64,000 nt of DNA from CBFHOS01 sp965657645 (GCA_965657645.1 CBFHOS010000007.1:13707-77706), one strand, 5' to 3'; shown: positions 35,995 to 44,964, counted from the stretch's first letter. The notes: generated by a model from the letters alone, not told the origin. A program made the numbers and translations.

Positions 35995-36824
35995 GCCTTG
36001 TTACCCTTGCCGAAGTTCTCCAGCCAGCGTTAAAGCAAGGCCATGCGATTGCCGGATTGGTGACGCTTGGCTGGGAGGATATGCGGGCCTATGTTGCCGC
36101 CGCCGAGGCAGAAAATGTGCCGGTAATTTTGCAGGCGGGTCCATCATGTCGGGCGCATACGCCTTTGCCGATTCTGGGCAAGATGTATCGCCACCTTGCC
36201 GAGAATGCGAGCGTGCCAGTGGTTGCCCATCTTGATCATGGTTATAGCTTTGATGAATGCAAAGAGGCCCTCGATAGTGGTTTTACCTCGCTGATGTATG
36301 ACGGTTCGCGAAAGCCGTTGCGCCAGAATATTGATGAGACCGCCGCGATCGCTGAAATGGCCCATGCCGCGGGTATCTCATGCGAAGGTGAAATTGGCTT
36401 CGTAGGCTATGCCGCCGGTGAAAATTCCACTGGAACTGACCCAGAGGAAGCGGCGATTTTCGCGCGTGAAAGCGGCGTTGATGCTATGGCCATTTCCGTT
36501 GGCAATGTGCATTTGCAACAGGATAAAGAGGGCGGTCTGGATCTTGACCGTATCGCCGCAATCGAGGCATTGACCGATGTTCCGCTGGTTATTCATGGCG
36601 GCTCTGGGGTGCCTGTGGCCCAGCGCACACTGCTTGCCCGCACCTCGCAGATTTGCAAGTTCAACATTGGAACGGAATTGCGGATGGCCTTTGGTGGGGC
36701 GTTGCGCCAAGCGGTGAATGCCGATCCTGATCGGTTTGACCGGGTGACTATTTTGAAGGAAACACATGATCCTCTGGTTGCGGCAACGCGCCAAGTGCTA
36801 GCGGCGTTTAAGGGAGCTGATTAG
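35991..36824 (+). CDS. iolJ: Class II aldolase, 6-phospho-5-dehydro-2-deoxy-D-gluconate type
   Basis: 277 residues of the class II fructose-bisphosphate aldolase family. The zinc site is in VAHLDHGYSFDECKEAL, with SLMYDGSRKPLRQNI, SCEGEIGFVG, AISVGNVH, VIHGGSGVP and KFNIGTELR. By family and operon it splits the IolC product into dihydroxyacetone phosphate and malonate semialdehyde. Begins within the iolB stop (ATGA). An iolA semialdehyde dehydrogenase is not in the window. Confidence 0.92.
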   Translation: MSLVTLAEVLQPALKQGHAIAGLVTLGWEDMRAYVAAAEAENVPVILQAGPSCRAHTPLPILGKMYRHLAENASVPVVAHLDHGYSFDECKEALDSGFTSLMYDGSRKPLRQNIDETAAIAEMAHAAGISCEGEIGFVGYAAGENSTGTDPEEAAIFARESGVDAMAISVGNVHLQQDKEGGLDLDRIAAIEALTDVPLVIHGGSGVPVAQRTLLARTSQICKFNIGTELRMAFGGALRQAVNADPDRFDRVTILKETHDPLVAATRQVLAAFKGAD

Positions 36825-37820
36825 ATGGATAAAAAGGTGAATATTGGGCTTCTTGGATGTGGGCGCATTGGCGCTGTTCATGCCCGCGCCATTAATGATT
36901 TGGATAATGCCGTGATCGTGGCGGTGGCCGATGCCTTTGACGCGCCGGCCCAAAACCTTGCCGCCCAATATGGTGCCGCGGTTCGCACCAGTGACGAGAT
37001 CATTGCCAGCGATGATATTGACGCCATCGTTATCGGCACCCCGACCGACACGCATTACGATATCATCCACGCGGCGGCGGCGGCGGGCAAAGCAATCTTT
37101 TGTGAAAAGCCGGTTGATATGTCGGCCGACCGCATCCGCGAATGTATCGATGTAGTTAGCGCGCATAACATTGTGTTCTTTACCGCCTTTAACCGTCGTT
37201 TTGATCCTAATTTCGCGGCGATTGAGGCGCGGCTACGGGCCGGTGAGATTGGTGATATCGAGATTGTGACGATCCTATCGCGCGATCCATCGCCGCCGCC
37301 CATCGATTATATAAAAAGCTCTGGCGGTATTTTCCGCGATATGATGATCCATGATTTTGACATGGCGCGTTTTATCCTCGGCGAAGAGCCTGTCACCGTA
37401 TTTGCGGTTGGGTCAACGCTTGTGGATCCGGCCATTGGTGCGGCGGGTGATTGCGATACTGCCGCGGTTACGCTGACCACGGCGAGCGGGAAAATTTGCC
37501 AGATATCAAACTCACGGCGGGCCAGCTATGGCTATGATCAGCGCCTTGAGGTGCATGGATCGTTGGGGATGTTGCGGGCCGAGAACAAGTTGGAAAACAC
37601 TGTTGAAAGCGCAACAGAACACGGCTTTGCCCGTGCCCCAGCCAAGCATTTCTTCCTAGAGAGATACCGCGCCGCCTATGCGCTGGAAATGGCATATTTC
37701 ATCAATGCGGTGACCACAGGCACAACGCCGTCACCAGATATTCACGACGGGCTACGGGCGCAAATCCTGGCCGATGCCGCAACACAATCATGGCAAACGG
37801 GGCGCCCAATATCATTATAA
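36825..37820 (+). CDS. iolG: Inositol 2-dehydrogenase
   Basis: 331-residue Gfo/Idh/MocA enzyme. NIGLLGCGRIGAVHARAI, the EKP motif in AIFCEKPVDM, FNRRFDPNF, and GGIFRDMMIHDFDMARFILG (catalytic Asp-His) match IolG. Catalyses NAD-dependent oxidation of myo-inositol to scyllo-inosose, the first catabolic step. The ATG directly abuts the aldolase stop (TAGATG). Confidence 0.94.
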   Translation: MDKKVNIGLLGCGRIGAVHARAINDLDNAVIVAVADAFDAPAQNLAAQYGAAVRTSDEIIASDDIDAIVIGTPTDTHYDIIHAAAAAGKAIFCEKPVDMSADRIRECIDVVSAHNIVFFTAFNRRFDPNFAAIEARLRAGEIGDIEIVTILSRDPSPPPIDYIKSSGGIFRDMMIHDFDMARFILGEEPVTVFAVGSTLVDPAIGAAGDCDTAAVTLTTASGKICQISNSRRASYGYDQRLEVHGSLGMLRAENKLENTVESATEHGFARAPAKHFFLERYRAAYALEMAYFINAVTTGTTPSPDIHDGLRAQILADAATQSWQTGRPISL

Positions 37821-37832
37821 GAGGATCATAAA

Positions 37833-38657
37833 ATGGCACGCACTATTTCGAATGACGATATTAAACTTGCCACCGATGCATTGCTGGATGGGCAGGGCTA
37901 TTTTCTGTTTGAATCGGTGTTCGATAGCGATGAGGTGGCGGCGGCCAATGAGATCATTAACGCCCATTCAAATAACCCTGGCGGGGCGACGCATTTTCAA
38001 GGTGGGAATGAAGACAGGATCGATCTGCAACGCCGCGTTTGGAACCTGTTGAACAAGGGTCAGGTGTTTGTCGATATGGTCCAGCATCCGGCAGTGATGG
38101 CGATCTTCTCAAAAATTCTTGGCCGGCAATTTATACTTGGGTCATTCGCCGCCAATCGCTTGCTTCCCGGTGCCGCGGGTCAAGAACCGCATATCGACTA
38201 TCCCTATTGGGATATGCATGACCCGTCTGAATTTCCGCATGGGATGAATGCAGGCTTTCATATGAATTGCCAATCGCTGATCGCTATGCATGATTTTACC
38301 ATTGAAAATGGGGCGACCGCGGTGGCCCCCCATTCGCAAAAACGCGGTGTCTATCCAACCAATGGAGAGTTTGAGAAAGAGCAAATCCAATTGCCCTGTC
38401 CGGCGGGAAGCCTGCTCGTCTTTACTGGCCTGACATGGCATTGCGCGATGCCGAATAATTCGGCGGCTGATCGGACCTCGGTGCTGGGCCAATATCTGCC
38501 AAAATTTGTAAAGCCAATGGAAGATCTAAAGCGGAGCGTGGCGCCAGATGTGGTGGCCAATGCGACGCCAGAACTGCGCCAGCTTTTAGGGCTGGAATTG
38601 CGGTATCCAGAGCTCTTGGAAGAGGCGGAAAGCGGTAATGCCGAGGGCCGTGTTTAG
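37833..38657 (+). CDS. Phytanoyl-CoA dioxygenase (PhyH) family protein
   Basis: 274 residues, Fe(II)/2-oxoglutarate oxygenase fold. The metal facial triad is visible as HIDYPYWD (His-x-Asp) and the distal His in TWHCAMPNNSAADRTSVLGQ, whose later Arg would bind 2-oxoglutarate. Twelve bases after iolG, behind AAGAGGATC, so it is the last gene of the iol operon. It could hydroxylate or dealkylate a modified inositol, but that is only suggested by position. Confidence 0.87.
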   Translation: MARTISNDDIKLATDALLDGQGYFLFESVFDSDEVAAANEIINAHSNNPGGATHFQGGNEDRIDLQRRVWNLLNKGQVFVDMVQHPAVMAIFSKILGRQFILGSFAANRLLPGAAGQEPHIDYPYWDMHDPSEFPHGMNAGFHMNCQSLIAMHDFTIENGATAVAPHSQKRGVYPTNGEFEKEQIQLPCPAGSLLVFTGLTWHCAMPNNSAADRTSVLGQYLPKFVKPMEDLKRSVAPDVVANATPELRQLLGLELRYPELLEEAESGNAEGRV

Positions 38658-39319
38658 ATCGGAATTTTTGAATATCTCTCATCATCGATGAGCGCATACA
38701 TTGCGATTTCACGATCGGTTCTTGGCCGGTAACGATCGCCAAGAACGTCCCGTCGTTTGCGCATGGCAAGCACCTGCACAACTTCACTATTGGCGGCGTG
38801 CAGGACATCGAGCAAATCACGAATTTTTTTGGACTCAAGCGCTTCGACATATTCGCGCTTCACCGCCGCGCCAATGCGCTGTAGAGCGTCGCTCTTTACC
38901 CGGCTGATAGTACCAACACCGGTGCGCTCCAGACGATCGATATTATCTTTCATGATAGTGAACTCATTGTCGGTGGGGGTTGGCAATGGTGCCGCCAGCT
39001 TCATCCCCGTGGCATCGATTGGCTTCATTTCCAAATTGGCCGCCGCGCATATTTCTATAACCCGTTCGAGTACAGCTTTATTTGACAAGCTAACCAACGC
39101 AAATGTTTGCTTGCCCTGCTCGACGAGCTCTACATCGGCAAAGTCGGTGAGCACGCGTTGCCGTTCTTCCAAGCGGATGCGCTCGCCAAAAAACAGATTT
39201 TTATATTGATCAACCGACCCGATTTCACGAAGCAATTTGACGAAATTATCAATCGCATCTGACATGCGCTCGGCGGTCGCCAGAGAATAGGAATCCTCGA
39301 CTTCAACATCTATATACAT
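38654..39319 (-). CDS. Unrecognised 221-residue protein
   Basis: Not recognised with confidence. From the ATG at 39319 (MYIDVEVEDSYS, behind GGGGTG) the protein is soluble, mostly helical and charged, with no signal or membrane segment. The C-terminal ~75 residues (from about 135, DRLERTGVGTISRVKSDAL, then LDVLHAANSEVVQVLAMRKR) have the spacing of the long helices of ribosome recycling factor, but this is a weak impression. The frame extends 11 codons upstream. Convergent with the dioxygenase gene, sharing TTAG at the stops. The AT-rich 355-bp region upstream probably holds its promoter. Confidence 0.7.
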   Translation of the reverse strand: MYIDVEVEDSYSLATAERMSDAIDNFVKLLREIGSVDQYKNLFFGERIRLEERQRVLTDFADVELVEQGKQTFALVSLSNKAVLERVIEICAAANLEMKPIDATGMKLAAPLPTPTDNEFTIMKDNIDRLERTGVGTISRVKSDALQRIGAAVKREYVEALESKKIRDLLDVLHAANSEVVQVLAMRKRRDVLGDRYRPRTDREIAMYALIDDERYSKIPI

Positions 39320-39497
39320 GCTACATACACCCCAAAACTCACACAATCTCACTATAGCATTGCAAAGCTACCTGCATCATATTTTCAAAAGATTATAGTA
39401 TCTAAGCAAGAAAGCACTATTCCAAATCCGTCCTTGCCAGAACCGTACTAAAATCTGTGGCACTCTAAAGCAATATTCTTAAATTAATAAAGAGATT

Positions 39498-39516
39498 TGG
39501 TGCAAGAATTGCACCA
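39498..39516. promoter_or_regulatory. Inverted repeat TGGTGCAA-N3-TTGCACCA
   Basis: Perfect 8-bp arms around GAA. It resembles a dimeric regulator site and lies between the divergent genes; no cognate factor is identifiable. Confidence 0.5.
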
Positions 39517-39591
39517 TAATCACTGGACCAGCAATATTTTGGTGAGGAATTGATCAAAAGAAGGGCCCGCCATCCGAAAGGAAAGCCCATG

Positions 39592-39612
39592 TTCACGTAA
39601 AATTTGCGTGAA
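39592..39612. promoter_or_regulatory. 21-bp near-palindrome upstream of the FecR-domain gene
   Basis: Arms TTCACG (39592-39597) and CGTGAA (39607-39612), with the inner AAA and TTT also symmetric; apart from the central base only one symmetric pair fails. It ends 62 bp before the FecR-domain start codon, a good operator position. The binding protein is unknown. Confidence 0.55.
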
Positions 39613-39674
39613 TTGAACAGCAGATGCCTGACAATGCCCGATAATGTATATAGTAGATTTATTTTGAGAACCAC

Positions 39675-40463
39675 ATGACCATCGATCACCCATTCCCGCA
39701 ATCACGTTTGTTACGCCGCCCTGATTCGGTGCGGATAAAGGGTGTATTCAGCGCGGTTACAGTCTTGTTGTTGAGTGTAATGCTACTGCTTCCCACCGGG
39801 ATAATGCCCGCCAATGCCGCAAGCGAAGTGGGGGTGATACAATCCCTGACGGGTACGGTTAAAATCCGGAGCGCATCGGCAAAACGCTATATGGGGAAAA
39901 TTGGTGACGTCATAAATCGTGGGGATTTGATCAAAACCGACGGCCAATCAAGTTTGGAAATAGCGCTGAATGAGGGATCGCTATTCACCATCGCGCCAAA
40001 TTCGACGTTCATTATTGATGATTTCGTCATGCAAGACGAGGCGGAATTAACAATGGGCGCGCGGTTGATTGACGGCGCTTTCTCCTTTGCATCGGGTACC
40101 AAGAAATTCGCCAAGGTTGATCGCAAGGTGTTGATGGCAAATGCGACTCTGACTATACGTGGCACGCGCTTGATTGGCATTGCTGATAGGCGGTCGCAGG
40201 TGGTGTTGCTCACGGGAAAAATAGACCTCTCGACCGGTGCTAAATCGGTGTCGCTAAACCGCCGTAATCAGTCCGTGAGCTATGATAGTACCGGCAGTAT
40301 CGATCCGCCCGTAATCCTCAGCGATGAAGACCTTGCGGAGCTGGGCAGGTATGTTGGGCTGGATATAAAGCCGGTGGAAAAAATGAAGGGCGGCCGTGTT
40401 GGCATCACCAGACATGTGCAACCGGGCTGTGTGGTTGTTGGCACTAATGTGATCTGTGACTAG
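39675..40463 (+). CDS. FecR domain periplasmic protein
   Basis: 262 residues. An N-terminal signal (hydrophobic about 25-43, VTVLLLSVMLLLPTGIMPAN, cleavage near NAAS) is followed by a FecR domain: GVIQSLTGTVKIRS, GDVINRGDLIKTDGQSSLEI, FTIAPNSTFIIDDF and TLTIRGTRLIGI. There is no TonB receptor or sigma factor nearby, so it is not a FecIR pair; stand-alone FecR proteins of this kind are often found with large secreted adhesins, and a two-partner secretion locus lies 7 kb downstream. The last residues contain two cysteines (GCVVVGTNVICD), possibly a disulfide. Confidence 0.85.
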   Translation: MTIDHPFPQSRLLRRPDSVRIKGVFSAVTVLLLSVMLLLPTGIMPANAASEVGVIQSLTGTVKIRSASAKRYMGKIGDVINRGDLIKTDGQSSLEIALNEGSLFTIAPNSTFIIDDFVMQDEAELTMGARLIDGAFSFASGTKKFAKVDRKVLMANATLTIRGTRLIGIADRRSQVVLLTGKIDLSTGAKSVSLNRRNQSVSYDSTGSIDPPVILSDEDLAELGRYVGLDIKPVEKMKGGRVGITRHVQPGCVVVGTNVICD

Positions 40464-40475
40464 TGATCTGGCGGC

Positions 40476-40946
40476 CTATGTAACAGCGAATAGCGAGATC
40501 ACCACTTGTGATTTTTTGCGCCCACCCGTGCCCACAAACATCATCGCATTAACATAGCTATAGCGGGGATCGCCGGTTTCCAAACGGGCGCTGGTGCGCA
40601 TGTAATACTGTGATGGATCAACATCCTCACCGGCGGCAACTTTGGCCATAATATCGTCAGGGCCGTGGCGATATCCAAAATTCTGGATCTCGATAATCGC
40701 GCCATCATCCGTCTCAATGGCATAGCGGGTATCAAGCTCTGCAACCCCGTTGGTAAATACCGTCTGCCAATCCGCCCCGACATTCAACACCCGTCCGTTA
40801 ATGCGGGGGCCGGACACACGCCCACCGATGATGGGAATAATCCGCCGCTTGCCCGCCATCCCATCACCAAGTTCGCGCAAGCTATCAAGCTCGACTGTAA
40901 GATCAGCAAAATGTTCAAGCGTTGGGGCTGGTAATGTCATGGTCAT
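40476..40946 (-). CDS. DUF3237 family protein
   Basis: 156 residues: LEHFADLTVELDSLRELGDG, RIIPIIGGRVSGPRINGRVL, GADWQTVF, DTRYAIETDDGAIIEI and the final FVGTGGRKKSQVVISLFAV are the DUF3237 pattern, a lipocalin-like barrel of unknown function. Preceded by AAAGGTAAC. Convergent with the FecR-domain gene. Confidence 0.9.
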   Translation of the reverse strand: MTMTLPAPTLEHFADLTVELDSLRELGDGMAGKRRIIPIIGGRVSGPRINGRVLNVGADWQTVFTNGVAELDTRYAIETDDGAIIEIQNFGYRHGPDDIMAKVAAGEDVDPSQYYMRTSARLETGDPRYSYVNAMMFVGTGGRKKSQVVISLFAVT

Positions 40947-41093
40947 GTTACCTTTACAATTTCGGGCTATTACTTTGCCAACACAATCAGGTGTTTTGCA
41001 ATCCTTCCCCCACGGTAATTTTTTCTATATATCTCTGCTCACACCTATGTGGGCCTAATGCCTAATACCAAGAGCGCGTTCAAAGAGAGTATA

Positions 41094-41450
41094 ATGTCAA
41101 ATATCATTGTTAAAGATTCGCCCCTTCATGGGCTTGGCGTTTTCGCGCTGGTGGATTTGCCGGCGAATAGCACGATCGAGCGGTGCGGCTATCTGGTGCT
41201 CGATGATGATGATCTAAAAGACGTGAACCGGCTTAATGATTACCTGTTTACCAGCCCGGATGATCCGAATGATTACCTGTGCATCATGGGTTGCGGCATG
41301 CTCTATAACCATGGATCAGAGCCGAATGCGAAATGGGAAATCGATGATGATGATAACCGGTTTGTCCGGTTTTACGCCGCCCGTGATATCAAGGCTGGCG
41401 AGGAAATTCTCCATGATTATGGCTCTGAATATTGGGATACACGCAAATAG
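41094..41450 (+). CDS. Small SET domain protein
   Basis: 118 residues comprising only a SET domain: IIVKDSPLHGLGVFALVDLP, CGMLYNHGSEPNAKWEID (the NHS-like SAM site) and DIKAGEEILHDYGSEYW (catalytic Tyr region). A protein-lysine methyltransferase activity is possible but the target is unknown. The upstream in-frame Met (41049) is less likely; AGAGAG precedes the chosen ATG. Confidence 0.85.
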   Translation: MSNIIVKDSPLHGLGVFALVDLPANSTIERCGYLVLDDDDLKDVNRLNDYLFTSPDDPNDYLCIMGCGMLYNHGSEPNAKWEIDDDDNRFVRFYAARDIKAGEEILHDYGSEYWDTRK

Positions 41451-41490
41451 CGCGTGCCTTTCTAGCCCGCCGATTGCCACTCGTTTGATG

Positions 41491-42111
41491 CTAGGAAAAG
41501 ACCTGCGATAGCGCCCCCCATAATGCCCCGCTAGCCAGATAGAAAAAAGCGGCGGCGCATAGACGGTAGGTCCAGATTTTCCAAATTTCTCCGCGCCCGC
41601 TAAACATCCGGTCAATCATCGCCGCACAGATAAAACACCATGCAAGCGATGACGCCATAAATCCGGCAAAGAAAACCGCGTAATCAAGGGGCTGTGGATC
41701 GGTGATGCCAATGGCCCCAAGCGCACTGCCCAACGCCGCCCAATAGGCGATATTCTGGGGGTTGGTAATCGATAGCACTATGCCCGACCGCAATGCCGAC
41801 CCGTGATCATCATCACCTGTTGCGACTGGCTTGCCGGCGGCGGTCCACGAATCCCATGCAAGGTAATAGAGATAGGCGGCGCCCGCTATCGCAACCGGAA
41901 TTTGCAATGCCTCGGCGCGGAGCAATACACCAACGCCCAGCAAACCCAGCCCCGCCCATATGGCATCACCGGCAAGAGATCCTAGCTGGACATACAAAGC
42001 CGGACGAAAGCCGCCGATGGCACCGCGGCGGATGGTTTCCGCAAATATCGCGCCCGGTGCAATGTTGAAAATAAATCCCAACAGCAAAGCGGCGAAAAAG
42101 ATTGTCATCAT
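41491..42111 (-). CDS. LysE family amino acid exporter
   Basis: 206 residues and about six membrane helices. MTIFFAALLLGFIFNIAPGAIFAETIRRGAIGG is split here as FNIAPGAIFAETIRRG, the LysE/RhtB N-terminal motif, with VQLGSLAGDAIWAGLGLLGV and ITNPQNIAYWAALGSA. The same frame stays open for another 245 codons upstream, but that part is antisense to pyk and is not family-like. Start is the first of two tandem ATGs. Substrate unknown. Confidence 0.88.
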   Translation of the reverse strand: MMTIFFAALLLGFIFNIAPGAIFAETIRRGAIGGFRPALYVQLGSLAGDAIWAGLGLLGVGVLLRAEALQIPVAIAGAAYLYYLAWDSWTAAGKPVATGDDDHGSALRSGIVLSITNPQNIAYWAALGSALGAIGITDPQPLDYAVFFAGFMASSLAWCFICAAMIDRMFSGRGEIWKIWTYRLCAAAFFYLASGALWGALSQVFS

Positions 42112-42352
42112 GAACGGTAGGTCCCAAATGAATGGTCTCAGGATGCGGCGTGGCAGGACATATGCCCCACCATCGTTTAGTTTGCCATATTTTATGTGCC
42201 CAGCCCAGCATTGAGGGCCGATTACGCCGGTTTTCATACGGCAAAGGTTGGCTTTTCCCGCAGAAAGTCCTAATGTGACGCGGCGGTGATTTTGGCTTGG
42301 AACAGCCCGATTTGCCCCTAAATTTAGAGTTAATTCGGTCTGTGAGGATATC

Positions 42353-43753
42353 ATGCGCGCCACAAAAATTGTTGCTACTATTGGCGACTCAACATCAACC
42401 CCTGAAATGTTGCAACGCCTAAGCGATGCCGGGGTCAATGTGTTCAGATTGAATTTCTCGCACGGCACACAGGCAGAACATGGCGAGCGCGTTAAGGCCA
42501 TTCGCGAAATGGAAGAGCGCACCGGCCGCCCTTGTTGTATTCTGGCCGATATGCAGGGCCCGAAACACCGCGTTGGCGTGGTTGCCGATGGCACCGTGAT
42601 TACCGCTGGTGAAAAGGTTGTGTTTGACCAGAATGATGCTGTGGGTGACGCCAGCCGTCTGCCGCTTCCGCATCCGGATATCTTTGCCGCAATCCAGCCC
42701 GGCGCGCGGGTGTTGATGGATGATGGCAAGCTGGTGCTAAAGGTTGTCTCGCTGGGCACTGATAGTTTTGTTGCCGAGGTCGTTACAGGTGGTCCGGTGC
42801 GCAGCCGCAAAGGGGTAAATCTTCCCGATGTTGTTTTGCCGAGCAAGCCGCTAACCGAAAAGGATTTAAGTGATCTCGATTTTGCCCTTGCTCAGGGTGT
42901 TGATTGGGTCGCGCTGTCATTCGTCCAGCGCGCGTCTGATATGCTGGATGCGCGGGCGATCGTTGGCAAACGCGCGGGTCTCATGGCCAAGATTGAAAAG
43001 CCCGCAGCATTGGCCGAGCTTGGTGACATTATCGCCGCCTCGGACGGTATCATGGTGGCGCGTGGCGATTTGGGGGTCGAATTACCGCCTGAACAAGTAC
43101 CCGGATGGCAAAAGAAAATTCTGGCCGAATGCCGGATGGTTGGCAAGCCAGTGGTCGTGGCAACACAGATGCTGGAATCAATGATTGAGGCCCCGTCACC
43201 AACCCGCGCCGAGGCATCCGATGTTGCTGGCGCCGTATTTGATGGCACTGATGCGGTGATGCTATCGGCAGAAACCGCCGCCGGTAAATATCCAGTTGAG
43301 TCCGTTGAAATGATGGCGCGTATTCTGACCGCGGCGGAAACGCATATCCGCGAAAACCCAGAGAGCGCATTGCCGCAATTGCCGGTCGAGCCAAGCCTCT
43401 ATCATGCGGTCGCTAGGGCCAGTGTTGCGCTTGCCGAGACCGTTGAGGCGAGAGTGATTGTTGCGTTTTCAACCTCTGGTAATACCGCTGTGCGGATTGC
43501 CCGCGAGCGCCCTGAATTACCGTTCTTGATGATGACGCCTGACCCGCTGGTCCAGCGCCGCTTGCAATTGCTATGGGGTGCGCAATCGGCGGTGAGTATC
43601 TATAGTGACGATTTTGAATCGGCAATTGACGAGGCGGTTGGCGTAATCAAAGAGCGTAACCTTGCCAATAACGGTGATCATCTGGTGGTCATTGCTGGCA
43701 TGCCGTTTGGCATTGCTGGCACAACCAACACGATGCGGGTTGTCACCCTCTAG
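42353..43753 (+). CDS. pyk: Pyruvate kinase
   Basis: 466 residues. RATKIVATIGDSTSTPEML, NVFRLNFSHGT, DMQGPKHRVG, KPLTEKDLSDLDFALAQGVD, the catalytic LMAKIEKPAAL, MVARGDLGVELPPEQVP and ATQMLESMIEAPSPTRAEAS are all diagnostic. Converts phosphoenolpyruvate to pyruvate with ATP formation. Divergent from the LysE gene with a 241-bp shared upstream region. Confidence 0.97.
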   Translation: MRATKIVATIGDSTSTPEMLQRLSDAGVNVFRLNFSHGTQAEHGERVKAIREMEERTGRPCCILADMQGPKHRVGVVADGTVITAGEKVVFDQNDAVGDASRLPLPHPDIFAAIQPGARVLMDDGKLVLKVVSLGTDSFVAEVVTGGPVRSRKGVNLPDVVLPSKPLTEKDLSDLDFALAQGVDWVALSFVQRASDMLDARAIVGKRAGLMAKIEKPAALAELGDIIAASDGIMVARGDLGVELPPEQVPGWQKKILAECRMVGKPVVVATQMLESMIEAPSPTRAEASDVAGAVFDGTDAVMLSAETAAGKYPVESVEMMARILTAAETHIRENPESALPQLPVEPSLYHAVARASVALAETVEARVIVAFSTSGNTAVRIARERPELPFLMMTPDPLVQRRLQLLWGAQSAVSIYSDDFESAIDEAVGVIKERNLANNGDHLVVIAGMPFGIAGTTNTMRVVTL

Positions 43754-43985
43754 CCTAGATTAAACAATCACGCCGGAACTTTAATCGCGCCGATCACGTT
43801 CGCGCGCGTTAAAACTTGTTGATTTATGTTTATTATGGCGTTTCAAATAGCTCAGAAATAACATCCGATACATGCTGGGCGCTTTTGGTTATGCGCGATG
43901 GCTATCAAGCGTAATAATCCGCTACTTTGTTGCTGACTATTACCTACTGGTTGCTGTGATGGCGACATCCTTTGGGGAGACAAAA

Positions 43986-44951
43986 ATGACAAAAGTTGGG
44001 TTCATTGGCCTAGGCAATGTTGGCGGCAAACTAGCCGGTAGCTTGCTGCGTAACAAAATAGATTTGACCGTTCGCGACCTTGATCAGTCGATTGCAAAAC
44101 CGTTTCTGGACGCAGGTGCGAAATGGGGCGAGAGCCCAAAGGCAATGGCCGAACAATGCGATATCATTATCACATGCCTACCATCACCCGCCGCTAGCGC
44201 CGCGGTTATGGAGGCCGATGATGGCATTTTGGCTGGCCTTAGCACAGGTAAAATCTGGGCCGAGATGAGCACCACGGACGAGGCAGAGGTAACCCGCCTT
44301 GGCGCCAAAGTTGTGGCGGCTGGTGGGTCGCCAGTTGATTGTCCGGTATCGGGTGGATGTCACCGCGCCGCCACCGGTAACATTGCTATTTTTGCGGGCT
44401 GTGACCGTGACGTGTTTGAACGGATGTTGCCTGTGCTGACCGTTCTTGGTCGCCGTGTGTTGCATACAGGCCCGCTTGGTTCGGCATCGATTTTGAAAGT
44501 GGTGACGAATTATCTCGCCACCGCCAATCTTGTGACCATGTGCGAGGCGCTGGTCACATCGAAAATGGCTGGCATGGATCTCAACACCGCCTTTGAGGCT
44601 ATTCGTATTTCATCTGGCAATTCATTCGTCCATGAAACCGAGGGTCAGGTTATTTTGAACGGTAGCCGCGATATTAACTTCACCATGGATCTGGTGTTAA
44701 AGGATATCGGCCTGTTCCAAGAGGTTGCCAACCGCGCGGATGTGCCATTGGAAGTTTCGCCGTTGCTGATCAAGATTTTCAAAGATGGTCAGGATCGCTA
44801 TGGCCCGCGTGAATGGTCGCCTAATATTATCAAGCGGCTGGAAGAGGCTTGCGGCGTGGATATTCTCGCCCCCGGTTTTCCGGCTGACATCGTTGATGAT
44901 GAGCCAGAAGAGCCCGGCTATGAGGTTGTGCCGATGGGTGTGACCCGCTAG
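43986..44951 (+). CDS. 3-hydroxyisobutyrate dehydrogenase-like (beta-hydroxyacid) oxidoreductase
   Basis: 321 residues from the ATG behind GGGGAGA. The Rossmann motif VGFIGLGNVGGKLAGSLL, substrate motif VDCPVSGGCHRAATG and the catalytic lysine in ASILKVVTNYLATANL define the family, which includes tartronate semialdehyde reductase and 3-hydroxyisobutyrate dehydrogenase. The acidic C-terminal tail (VDDEPEEPG) is unusual. Substrate not predictable. The frame is open 38 codons upstream without support. Confidence 0.88.
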   Translation: MTKVGFIGLGNVGGKLAGSLLRNKIDLTVRDLDQSIAKPFLDAGAKWGESPKAMAEQCDIIITCLPSPAASAAVMEADDGILAGLSTGKIWAEMSTTDEAEVTRLGAKVVAAGGSPVDCPVSGGCHRAATGNIAIFAGCDRDVFERMLPVLTVLGRRVLHTGPLGSASILKVVTNYLATANLVTMCEALVTSKMAGMDLNTAFEAIRISSGNSFVHETEGQVILNGSRDINFTMDLVLKDIGLFQEVANRADVPLEVSPLLIKIFKDGQDRYGPREWSPNIIKRLEEACGVDILAPGFPADIVDDEPEEPGYEVVPMGVTR

Positions 44952-44964
44952 GACCGCTAAATTT

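Larger units (their letters stand above)
39320..39674. other. AT-rich divergent intergenic region
   Basis: 355 bp without a convincing gene, between two divergent starts. It is markedly more AT-rich than its surroundings and holds two inverted repeats (listed separately). No tRNA or clear coding sequence is seen; a 78-codon minus-strand frame at 39465-39701 lacks any protein-like features. Confidence 0.7.

Noticed and set aside
36798..37166. Minus-strand frames inside the iol genes (for example 122 codons here)
   Set aside because: Shadow frames of strongly supported plus-strand genes.
39465..39701. 78-codon minus-strand frame in the AT-rich region
   Set aside because: No recognisable family or plausible start; it overlaps the FecR-domain start region and the inverted repeats.
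39675..40463. FecIR-type iron-signalling system
   Set aside because: No ECF sigma factor or TonB receptor gene is adjacent, and the protein has a cleavable-type signal rather than a sigma-regulator N-terminus.
42112..42846. N-terminal extension of the LysE gene (451-codon frame)
   Set aside because: It is antisense to pyk; the LysE family motif starts at the chosen ATG.
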